Notes under the pieces: model-generated
Told to the model about the DNA's origin: nothing
What the model saw: only the letters and a program-made list of their open reading frames with translations
Databases searched by the model: none
From: Alphaproteobacteria bacterium
GTDB taxonomy: Bacteria; Pseudomonadota; Alphaproteobacteria; JANSWW01
Direction: 5' to 3'
NCBI GenBank assembly: GCA_024743275.1
Contig: JANSWW010000005.1
Span: 220,849 to 284,848, forward strand
DNA length: 64,000 bases
Translations under genes and position numbers: made by a program
In this document: one piece after another, positions 56,242 to 63,770 of the stretch
Layout: each line of letters starts with the position of its first letter
How positions within the stretch are numbered: the first letter of the stretch is position 1

Positions 56242-56282
56242 CCGTACCGACGCGGTATCGAAGCGGTATCGGCGCGATACCG
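56242..56282. promoter_or_regulatory. Four octamers at exact 11-bp spacing between divergent genes
   Basis: CCGTACCG (56242-56249), CGGTATCG (56253-56260), CGGTATCG (56264-56271), CGATACCG (56275-56282): two identical, one their perfect inverse, one degenerate. An 11-bp period puts them on one face of the helix, as expected for cooperative protein binding. Two further GTATCG or GATACG words lie at about 56337-56342 and 56395-56402. Confidence 0.6.
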
Positions 56283-56443
56283 TCGAAAGGATATAGGCCG
56301 AAAGACAAGAGAGTGGAGTTGTCGTCTTATCAGCCCCGTATCGCCGCTGGCCCTCATGAAACCCGATCTGAGGTTCGGGATCACGGCGCCTGACCCGATA
56401 CGACCGCAACGCAGCCAACACCGCGAGATTACATGGCGATTTC

Positions 56444-56471
56444 TTGACTTGACCCGGCTCTGCCCTATGCT
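56444..56471 (+). promoter_or_regulatory. Putative sigma-70 promoter for the helicase gene
   Basis: TTGACT (56444-56449), 16-nt spacer, TATGCT (56466-56471). A start near 56478 would leave a leader of about 74 nt before the ATG, common in cold-inducible helicase genes. Confidence 0.5.
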
Positions 56472-56551
56472 CCCGCGCAACACGCGCTGTTCGCGTGTCA
56501 GAACGGCGTCAATTGCGGCGCCGGTCTCAAGTCTCATTCAAGCGAGCCCCG

Positions 56552-58645
56552 ATGCCCTTTACCGATCTCGGCCTCAGCGACGCGGTCCTCAATGCTATTT
56601 CGGACTCCGGTTACACGGAGCCGACACCGATCCAGGAACAAGCCATTCCCGTCGTCTTGATGAACCGGGACGTTCTCGGCTGCGCCCAGACCGGAACCGG
56701 CAAGACGGCCAGCTTCACCCTGCCGATGATCGACATCCTGTCGGCCGGACGCGCCAAGGCGCGGATGCCCCGCTCGCTGATCCTGGAACCGACCCGGGAA
56801 CTGGCGAGCCAGGTGGCCGACAACTTCGTCAAATACGGCAAATACACGAAACTCAGCCAGGCCCTGCTGATCGGCGGCGTCGCCTTCGAGGAGCAGGATC
56901 AGAAGCTGTCGCGCGGTGTCGACGTGCTGATCGCGACCCCGGGCCGCCTGCTCGATCACATGGAGCGCGGCAAGGTCCTGCTGCATGATTGCAAGCTGCT
57001 TGTCATCGACGAGGCTGACCGGATGCTCGACATGGGCTTCATCCCGGATATCGAGCGGATCGTCGGCAGCCTGCCCTTCAACCGCCAGACCCTGTTCTTC
57101 TCGGCCACCATGCCGAAGGAGATTCGCCGCCTGGCCGAGAAGTTCCTCAGCAATCCGAAGGAAATCAGCGTCGCCCCTCCGGCGACCTCGGCCGCGACGG
57201 TGACCCAGGGCATCGCCTACACCGTCGCGCGGGAGAAACGGGAGGTGCTGCGCGCCCTCCTCCGGGCCGAGAATGTGCGCAACGCCTATATCTTCTGCAA
57301 CCGCAAGCGGGATGTCGGCGTGCTGCATCGCTCCCTGACGCGGCACGGCTTCAACGCGGCCGCCCTCCACGGCGATCTCGACCAGCACACCCGGACCGAG
57401 ACTCTGGGCCGGTTCAAGAATGACGAAATCCAAATTCTCGTCTGTTCCGACGTGGCGGCACGCGGGCTCGACATCCCGGATGTGAGCCATGTGTTCAATT
57501 TCGACGTCCCGATCCATGCGGAAGACTATGTCCATCGCATCGGCCGCACCGGCCGGGCGGGCCGCGAGGGCATCGCCTATACGATCGCGACCAAGGACGA
57601 CAAGAAATACGTCGATTCGATCGAAAGATTGATCGGCAAGCCGATTCCGGTGCTGGAAGTGAAGGGCTTCGAGGCCCTCGACCCCACCAAGACCCACCCC
57701 ACCAAGACCCACCCCACCAAGACCGATATCGCCGAGGAGGATGAGGGCCAGAAGCCGGGGCGCGGGCGCGGACGTGGACGCCGCCGGGACTCCGACGAGC
57801 GCCGGGAAGGCCGCCCCGAGAGTGGCCGCCCGGAGAGTGGCCGCCCGGAGAGAGGACGGCGTGAGGAAGGACGGCGCGAGGAAGGGCGACGTCAGGATGT
57901 ACGCCGCAAGCAGGAAGCCCGGGGAGGACGGTCCCGTCGCGGCGACGCGGAGGTCGGCGAGGCGAAGAATCCGGAAGGCGTTGTCGGTTTCGGCGATCAT
58001 CTGCCGGCCTTCCTGACCATCGATCCCTTCGCCAAACCCGCCCCCAAAAAGGCGGCGGCCAAGAAAACAACCGCCAAAAAGACCGCTGGCAAGAAGCCGG
58101 CCCCGAAGAAAGCGGCCCCGAGGAAAGCGACCCCGGGGATATCAAGCCCGGAGAAGTCGGCCGATCAAGCCTCCCAGTCGATTGCCGACGAGCCCCTCGT
58201 CGAAACCCCCGCCATCGAAACAACCGCCATCGAAACAACCACCGTCGAAACAACCACCGTCGAAACAACCGTTACAGAGACGCCTGTTGCCGAAGCCCCC
58301 GCGATGGAGCGCCCCGTCACAGAGGGTCCCCTAACAGAGGACCCGGTGACGGAGAACCCGGTGATGGAGAACCCGGCCGAGGAGTCCGCCGCGACCGAAG
58401 AAAAGCCGGCCAAAAAGGCGGCGATCAAAAAGCCTGCCGCGAAAAAGGCGTCCACAAGAAAGCCCGCTGAAAAAAAGACGGCGGCCAAGAAGGCGCCCGC
58501 CAACAAGACCGCGGACAAGAAAACGGCCGAGAAAAAGACCACGACTCGGAAGCCTAGGACCAGGAAGGCCGCAGAAGCCGAAACGGCGCCCGCCGAGGCC
58601 CCCGATCAGTCTTCGCCGGCGGATAGCGTTACCCCCGAAGAATAA
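56552..58645 (+). CDS. rhlE: DEAD-box RNA helicase (RhlE-like) with a long low-complexity tail
   Basis: 697 residues. The helicase core fills about 1-375: Q motif TPIQEQAIP (25-33), Walker A AQTGTGKT (45-52), PTRELASQ, TPGRLLDH, DEAD near 153, SAT near 185, RGLDIP near 308 and HRIGRTGRAG near 333. The remaining about 320 residues are low complexity: PTKTH repeats, RGRGRGRRRD and SGRPE repeats, Lys/Ala/Pro (KKAAAKKTTAKKTAGKK) and Thr/Glu repeats (IETTAIETTTVETTTVET), ending with more Lys/Ala. It probably remodels rRNA or mRNA; the tail should bind RNA. An upstream in-frame ATG is possible but the family start is MPFTDLGLS. Confidence 0.93.
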   Translation: MPFTDLGLSDAVLNAISDSGYTEPTPIQEQAIPVVLMNRDVLGCAQTGTGKTASFTLPMIDILSAGRAKARMPRSLILEPTRELASQVADNFVKYGKYTKLSQALLIGGVAFEEQDQKLSRGVDVLIATPGRLLDHMERGKVLLHDCKLLVIDEADRMLDMGFIPDIERIVGSLPFNRQTLFFSATMPKEIRRLAEKFLSNPKEISVAPPATSAATVTQGIAYTVAREKREVLRALLRAENVRNAYIFCNRKRDVGVLHRSLTRHGFNAAALHGDLDQHTRTETLGRFKNDEIQILVCSDVAARGLDIPDVSHVFNFDVPIHAEDYVHRIGRTGRAGREGIAYTIATKDDKKYVDSIERLIGKPIPVLEVKGFEALDPTKTHPTKTHPTKTDIAEEDEGQKPGRGRGRGRRRDSDERREGRPESGRPESGRPERGRREEGRREEGRRQDVRRKQEARGGRSRRGDAEVGEAKNPEGVVGFGDHLPAFLTIDPFAKPAPKKAAAKKTTAKKTAGKKPAPKKAAPRKATPGISSPEKSADQASQSIADEPLVETPAIETTAIETTTVETTTVETTVTETPVAEAPAMERPVTEGPLTEDPVTENPVMENPAEESAATEEKPAKKAAIKKPAAKKASTRKPAEKKTAAKKAPANKTADKKTAEKKTTTRKPRTRKAAEAETAPAEAPDQSSPADSVTPEE

Positions 58646-58662
58646 GCTTCACAGAAAGACCC

Positions 58663-59928
58663 ATGAGCGACACCACCCGCACCAACCGGACCGCCGCCCT
58701 TCTCGACGCAATCGACGAGGCCCGGCTCTGGCGGCGGCACATGGATCTCGGCGCGATCGGCGCGACGCCGAAGGGCGGCGTCAACCGCCAGGCCTTGAGC
58801 CCGGAAGAAGCCCGGGGCCGGCGCCTGATCGCCGATTGGGCCAAGGAGTTGGGCTTCACGCTCACCGTCGATCCGGTGGGCAATCTCTTTATCCGCCGTG
58901 AAGGCACCGAGCCGAACCTCGATCCGGTGGTCACCGGCTCACATATCGACAGCCAGCCGACCGGCGGCAAGTTCGACGGCGCCTATGGCGTCCTCGCCGG
59001 CTTCGAGGTGCTGGAAGCCCTGGAGCGTGCGGGCATCGAAACCCGCCGCCCCCTGGTGGTCGCCGCCTGGCTCAACGAGGAAGGCAGCCGCTTCATGCCG
59101 GGCTGTTCGGGGTCCGCCGCCTTTACCGGCAAGATCAGCGAGGCCGACGCCCTCGACATCCAGGACAGGGACGGCATTGTCGCCCGCGACTGCCTGCCGG
59201 AAATGATCGCCGCCACGCCGGAGGCGGAACAGATCGGCCTCGGCTTCCCGATCCACGCCTATATCGAAAACCACATCGAGCAGGGCCCCCGGCTGGAGGA
59301 AGCCGAACTGCCGGTCGGGGTGGTCACCTCGATCCAGGGCATGCACCGCTATGAAATCGACGTGCGGGGCGACGAGGCCCATGCCGGCACCACGCCGATC
59401 GCCCTGCGCAAGGACGCGTTCAAGAGCGCCATCGATATCGCCAAGGCCCTGGAAGAGCTGATGCACGACCCGGACGACGTCATCCGCTTCACCATCGGCC
59501 GGTTCGAGACAAAGCCGGGCTCGCCCAATGTCGTCCCCGGCCATGTCCATTTCACCATCGACTTCCGGCATCCGGATCAAGACCTGCTGATGGATCGGGG
59601 CGGCCGGATCGAAGAGGTCGCCAAGGCCCATGCCGGTCCGTGCGACGTCAAGGTCAAGCGGATCTCCGCGGGCGCCCCGGTGGCCTTCCCGGACGAGATG
59701 GTGGCGACCGTGCGGGCCGCCGCCGAGGAAGCGGGCCACCCCTATATGGAAATGCCCTCCGGTGCCGGCCACGACGCCGGCCTGCTTGCCCCGGTCTGTC
59801 CGGTCGCGATGATCTTCGTACCCTGCGAGAAGGGCATCAGCCACAACGAGGCGGAAAACGCCCTGCCCGGGGACCTTCACAAGGGTACCCAGGTCCTCGG
59901 CCTCGCGCTGATGAAACTGGCGGGATAG
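58663..59928 (+). CDS. M20-type Zn-dependent amidohydrolase/carbamoylase
   Basis: 421 residues. Metal ligands are seen in TGSHIDSQPTGGKFDGAYGV (His and Asp), WLNEEGSRFMPGC (Glu), YIENHIEQGPRLE (His) and SGAGHDAGLLAP (His), the order of the hydantoinase/carbamoylase branch. Members hydrolyse N-carbamoyl-L-amino acids, allantoate or beta-ureidopropionate; which one applies here is not decidable. It follows the helicase by 17 nt and may be co-transcribed. Confidence 0.9.
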   Translation: MSDTTRTNRTAALLDAIDEARLWRRHMDLGAIGATPKGGVNRQALSPEEARGRRLIADWAKELGFTLTVDPVGNLFIRREGTEPNLDPVVTGSHIDSQPTGGKFDGAYGVLAGFEVLEALERAGIETRRPLVVAAWLNEEGSRFMPGCSGSAAFTGKISEADALDIQDRDGIVARDCLPEMIAATPEAEQIGLGFPIHAYIENHIEQGPRLEEAELPVGVVTSIQGMHRYEIDVRGDEAHAGTTPIALRKDAFKSAIDIAKALEELMHDPDDVIRFTIGRFETKPGSPNVVPGHVHFTIDFRHPDQDLLMDRGGRIEEVAKAHAGPCDVKVKRISAGAPVAFPDEMVATVRAAAEEAGHPYMEMPSGAGHDAGLLAPVCPVAMIFVPCEKGISHNEAENALPGDLHKGTQVLGLALMKLAG

Positions 59929-59933
59929 GTTCT

Positions 59934-60389
59934 CTACTGCATCCCGCCGGGGCCTTGCTCCGGTAGATCCTCCGGTGGCGGGACGGCGGCGGCGTGGTGG
60001 TGGCAGATCCGCCAGACGCCCCCTGTGGCCTTGTCGCCCTCGCGCACGAAGCTGTTGGTCGCGATCAGCATCTGCCCGCCGAGGTCCTCGTAGCAGATGA
60101 CCGCCGCCCCGTCCGGCCCCTGGGGCACGATGCGGGGCGCCCGGGCGCTGGCCACGGGGGTTTCTGGATTCCCCAATATGCGGCGCCAGCTCTCCAACAC
60201 CGTCTCCCGGCCATGGAGCGGCGGCCAGCCGGGATGGATGCAGCCCACCGAGTCGGCCTCCGCCCATAAGGCAGTCATCTGATCGATGTCCTTGGCCGAG
60301 AAGGCCGCATAGAAGGCGTCGTTCGCGAACAGGATGGCGGCGCGGTCTCGGTCGGTCAGCCCGCCGCCGACTATGGGCGTTTCTGCCAT
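59934..60389 (-). CDS. NTF2-like (SnoaL-type) protein
   Basis: 151 residues from ATG 60387-60389. DAFYAAFSAKDIDQMTALWA, then CIHPGWPPLHGRETVLESWR is the typical cone-shaped NTF2-like fold of the group carrying the CIHPGW motif; VWRICHHHAA closes it. Members may be isomerases, hydrolases or ligand-binding proteins. Convergent with the amidohydrolase gene, 5 nt apart. Confidence 0.82.
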   Translation of the reverse strand: MAETPIVGGGLTDRDRAAILFANDAFYAAFSAKDIDQMTALWAEADSVGCIHPGWPPLHGRETVLESWRRILGNPETPVASARAPRIVPQGPDGAAVICYEDLGGQMLIATNSFVREGDKATGGVWRICHHHAAAVPPPEDLPEQGPGGMQ

Positions 60390-60528
60390 CCCTGAGATCC
60401 CTTCCTTGGTCTTTCCACTCGGCTCTAGCCTAGGCCACGGATCAGGGGCTGGAAAAGCACCCATTCCGCTTTCCGGCCAATCAACCCCTGACAGACGCGC
60501 CGAACATGATTAAGTCCTAGAGTCAAAT

Positions 60529-60567
60529 CAGGCGTTATTGAATCACTCCGTGATGTTATAACGCCTG
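60529..60567. promoter_or_regulatory. 39-bp compound dyad upstream of cbs
   Basis: CAGGCGTTA (60529-60537) and TAACGCCTG (60559-60567) enclose a second perfect dyad ATCAC-TCC-GTGAT (60542-60554). The whole is symmetric about 60548. Candidate operator for two dimers, or an RNA stem-loop in the cbs leader. Confidence 0.6.
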
Positions 60568-60592
60568 TGAATTTGCCTCTAAAACAATAAGG

Positions 60593-60656
60593 TAGAGCAG
60601 ATTCACGCACGATTTCATGGTCGTGAAGCGATCCAGAAATCGCGCGATCTGCTCTA
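60593..60656. repeat. 64-bp imperfect palindrome, probable dispersed intergenic element
   Basis: Outer arms TAGAGCAGAT (60593-60602) and ATCTGCTCTA (60647-60656), inner arms CGATTTC and GAAATCG, with an internal TTCACG/CGTGAA pair. Size, position and terminal symmetry resemble dispersed palindromic elements of alphaproteobacterial genomes. It ends 15 nt before the cbs ribosome site. Confidence 0.55.
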
Positions 60657-60682
60657 GCGCACGAAAGCGGAAGGAGACTGCA

Positions 60683-62059
60683 ATGAGCGCGGCGGCGAAC
60701 GTATTGGATTTGATCGGAAACACACCGATGGTCGAGGTGAAGAACATCGACACCGGCCCGTGCCGCCTGTTCCTCAAGCTGGAAAGCCAGAACCCCGGCG
60801 GGTCGATCAAGGACCGGATCGGCCTCTCCATGATCCTGGCCGCGGAGAAGAACGGCACCCTGAAGACCGGCGGCACCGTGATCGAGGCGACGGCGGGCAA
60901 TACCGGCCTCGGTCTCGCCCTGGTGGCCCGGCAAAAGGGCTACAAGATGATCGTCGTCGTGCCGGACAAGATGAGCCAGGAGAAGATCCTGCATCTGAAG
61001 GCGCTGGGCGCCGATGTCCGCATGACGCGCTCCGATGTGGGCAAGGGCCACCCCGAATACTATCAGGACATGGCGGAGCGGATTCACGCCGAAACGCCGA
61101 ACTCGATCTGGATCAACCAGTTCGCCAACCCGGCCAATCCGATTGCCCATGAGACGACGACCGGCCCGGAAATCCTCGAACAGATGGACGGCGACATCGA
61201 CGCCATGGTGGTCGGTGTCGGGTCCGGCGGGACATTGTCCGGCCTCGGCCGCTTCTTCAAGGCGAACAGCCCGAAGACCAAGATGATCCTCGCCGACCCA
61301 AAGGGGTCGGTCCTCGCCGACATGGTCGAGACCGGGACCATGGGCGAGCTCGGTTCGTGGCTCGTCGAGGGCATCGGCGAGGATTTCGTTCCGCCGAACT
61401 GCGATCTGTCCCTCGTCGCCGAGGCGGTCCGGGTCAGCGACGAGGAGGCCTTCGCCACCACCCGCGAGCTTCTGGAGAAGGAGGGGCTGCTCGGCGGCTC
61501 CTCGACCGGCACCCTGGTAGCGGCCGCGCTGCGCTATTGCCGGGCCCAGACCGAGCCGAAGCGCGTCTGCACCTTCGTCTGCGACAGCGGCAACAAATAT
61601 CTCTCCAAGGCGTTCAACCCGTTCTGGCTGACCGACGCCGGTCTGGTCGAGCGCGAGCGCTTCGGCGATCTGCGCGACTTCGTCAGCCGCCGGCTCGATA
61701 AGGGCGAGATCGTCAGCGTCGGCCCGAAAGACACCCTGGCGACCGCATTTACCCGCATGCGCCTGCACGATGTTTCCCAATTGCCGGTGCTTGAGGACGA
61801 CCGGGTCGTCGGCATCCTCGACGAGGGCGATGTGCTGCTGTCGGTCCACAGCGACAGCACCCATTTCGACTCGACCGTCGACACGGCGATGACCGCCAAG
61901 CTGATCACCCTGCCCTATGACGCGGCCCTCGAAGACCTGATCGATATCTTCAAGGACGACAGGGTCGCCATCGTGATGGACGCGGACGAGAAATTCTTCG
62001 GCCTGGTGACCAAGTCCGACGCCATCAACACCCTGAAGCGCCTGAGCAAGGCGGCCTGA
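60683..62059 (+). CDS. cbs: Cystathionine beta-synthase
   Basis: 458-residue PLP enzyme joining serine and homocysteine to cystathionine. The N-terminal catalytic domain (1-330) has the Schiff-base Lys in NPGGSIKDRIGLSM, the substrate loop ATAGNTGLGLALVA and the phosphate loop GVGSGGTLSGLG. Two CBS (Bateman) domains occupy about 340-455 (SQLPVLEDDRVVGILDEGDV). The heme domain of animal enzymes is absent, as usual in bacteria. AAGGAG is 7 nt before the ATG. It is followed 27 nt later by the gamma-lyase gene. Confidence 0.93.
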   Translation: MSAAANVLDLIGNTPMVEVKNIDTGPCRLFLKLESQNPGGSIKDRIGLSMILAAEKNGTLKTGGTVIEATAGNTGLGLALVARQKGYKMIVVVPDKMSQEKILHLKALGADVRMTRSDVGKGHPEYYQDMAERIHAETPNSIWINQFANPANPIAHETTTGPEILEQMDGDIDAMVVGVGSGGTLSGLGRFFKANSPKTKMILADPKGSVLADMVETGTMGELGSWLVEGIGEDFVPPNCDLSLVAEAVRVSDEEAFATTRELLEKEGLLGGSSTGTLVAAALRYCRAQTEPKRVCTFVCDSGNKYLSKAFNPFWLTDAGLVERERFGDLRDFVSRRLDKGEIVSVGPKDTLATAFTRMRLHDVSQLPVLEDDRVVGILDEGDVLLSVHSDSTHFDSTVDTAMTAKLITLPYDAALEDLIDIFKDDRVAIVMDADEKFFGLVTKSDAINTLKRLSKAA

Positions 62060-62086
62060 TCCCATTCCTTTTCGAAAGGCGAGACG

Positions 62087-63283
62087 ATGCCCAACGACAT
62101 GTCCACTCCCCCCAAGATCAACCGCCGCAACAGGGCCGGCTTCGCGACCCGCGCGATCCATGTCGGCCAGGACCCGGACCCGACCACGGGCGCGGTGATC
62201 GTCCCGATCTACGCCACCTCCACCTATGTCCAGGAGAGCCCGGGCGAGCACAAGGGTTATGAATACTCCCGCTCCCAAAACCCGACCCGGATGGCCTATG
62301 AGGCGACCATGGCGGATCTCGAGAACGGCGCCAAGGGTTATGCCTTCGCCAGCGGCCTCGCCGCCATGGGCACGGTGCTGGAGATCCTCGATACGGGATC
62401 GCACATCGTCGCCATGGACGATCTCTACGGCGGTAGCTACCGGCTGTTCGAGAATGTCCGCAAGCGCTCCTCCGGCCTCGACTTCTCCTTTGTCGACCTG
62501 TCCGACCCGGCACAGTTCGAGGCGGCGATCAAGCCGAACACCAAGATGGTCTGGGTCGAAACCCCGACCAATCCGATGCTGAAGCTGGTCGACCTCGCCG
62601 CCATCGCCGAGATCGCCAAGAAACACGGCATCATCGCGGTCGCCGACAACACCTTCGCCTCGCCGATGATCCAACGCCCGCTCGACCACGGTTTCGACAT
62701 CGTGATCCATTCGGCGACCAAATATCTCAACGGCCATTCCGACATGGTGGGCGGCGTCGCCGTCGTCCGCGAGGAAGGGCCGCTCACGGAAAGCCTGGGC
62801 TATCTGCAAAACGCCGTCGGCGCCGTCTCCGGCCCGTTCGACAGCTTCCTCGCCCAGCGCGGCCTGAAGACGCTGGCGCTGAGGATGGAGCGGCATTCCG
62901 AGAACGCCATGGCGGTCGCCGACTATTTGGAGGCCCATCCCAAGGTTAGGAAGGTCATCTATCCCGGCCTCGCCAGCCATCCCCAGCACGAGCTCGCCAA
63001 GAAGCAGATGCACCTGTTCGGCGGCATGGTGACGGCGGTGCTCGACACCGATCTCGACGGCAGCCGGCGTTTCCTGGAGCAGTGCCGGGTCTTCGCCCTG
63101 GCCGAGAGCCTGGGCGGCGTCGAAAGCCTGATCGAGCATCCGGCGATCATGACCCACGCCTCGGTTCCGCCGGAAAACCGTGCCGCCCTCGGCATCGAGG
63201 ACAGCCTGGTGCGGCTATCCTGCGGCATCGAGGACAAGGACGACCTGCTGGCCGAACTGGAAGACGCCCTGGCGGCGGTCTGA
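62087..63283 (+). CDS. mccB: Cystathionine gamma-lyase (or gamma-synthase)
   Basis: 398-residue gamma-family PLP enzyme. EYSRSQNPTRMAYEATMADL and the Schiff-base Lys in VIHSATKYLNGHSDMVGG are typical. Adjacent to cbs, it would cleave cystathionine to cysteine and 2-oxobutyrate, completing reverse transsulfuration. The gamma-synthase reaction is catalysed by close relatives; the cbs neighbour favours lyase (inference). AAAGGCGAG precedes the ATG. Confidence 0.88.
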   Translation: MPNDMSTPPKINRRNRAGFATRAIHVGQDPDPTTGAVIVPIYATSTYVQESPGEHKGYEYSRSQNPTRMAYEATMADLENGAKGYAFASGLAAMGTVLEILDTGSHIVAMDDLYGGSYRLFENVRKRSSGLDFSFVDLSDPAQFEAAIKPNTKMVWVETPTNPMLKLVDLAAIAEIAKKHGIIAVADNTFASPMIQRPLDHGFDIVIHSATKYLNGHSDMVGGVAVVREEGPLTESLGYLQNAVGAVSGPFDSFLAQRGLKTLALRMERHSENAMAVADYLEAHPKVRKVIYPGLASHPQHELAKKQMHLFGGMVTAVLDTDLDGSRRFLEQCRVFALAESLGGVESLIEHPAIMTHASVPPENRAALGIEDSLVRLSCGIEDKDDLLAELEDALAAV

Positions 63284-63316
63284 CCCCGAGTTGCCATTGA
63301 ACAGTGTATTGTGATG

Positions 63317-63416
63317 CCCCTCACCCCTTGACCGAATGGGCGATCTCGGACCTTTCCCAAGGGAGAGACGATAGAAGGGATTCTAGAGACCTACTCGCTC
63401 TCCCTGGGGTGAGGGG
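63317..63416. repeat. 100-bp interspersed repeat-like element with long terminal symmetry
   Basis: Perfect outer arms CCCCTCACCCC (63317-63327) and GGGGTGAGGGG (63406-63416), inner arms GGGAGAG (63361-63367) and CTCTCCC (63398-63404). This is the layout of the CCCTCACCC...CTCTCCC intergenic repeat widespread in proteobacteria. It may also terminate the cbs-mccB transcript. Confidence 0.65.
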
Positions 63417-63434
63417 TAAATCGAGCAGCCGATC

Positions 63435-63770
63435 ATGCAAACGGATATCCGCCCCATTCTCGAGGACACCGCCCGGTCGGGCGGGCTGCTGACCTATCAG
63501 GAAGTGGCGCAACGCGCGGGCTTTCCCCCGCCGCACACGATCCATAAGACGACCACGGCGCTCGAAGCGCTCATGGCCGAGGATCACGCGGCGGGCCGCC
63601 CGTTGCTGGCGGCCCTCGTCGTCTCCAAGGCGACCGGTGTGCCCGCCCCCGGCTTTTTCGGCTGCCTCACCACGCTCGGCCGCTATTTCGGCGACGACCG
63701 CGGCGCGCAGGCGGAACGCCATTGGCGGCGGGAAGTGGAGGCCGTTCGGAGCGCCTATCGGCCCGATTAG
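63435..63770 (+). CDS. Small protein, unknown
   Basis: 111 residues. LLTYQEVAQRAGFPPPHTIH reads like a short helix-turn-helix-like segment, followed by GRPLLAALVVSKATGVPAPG, then a C-terminal helix ERHWRREVEAVRSAYRP. I do not recognise the family well enough to name it. The ATG has only a weak ribosome site. Its stop overlaps the stop of the right-edge gene tail to tail. Confidence 0.7.
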   Translation: MQTDIRPILEDTARSGGLLTYQEVAQRAGFPPPHTIHKTTTALEALMAEDHAAGRPLLAALVVSKATGVPAPGFFGCLTTLGRYFGDDRGAQAERHWRREVEAVRSAYRPD

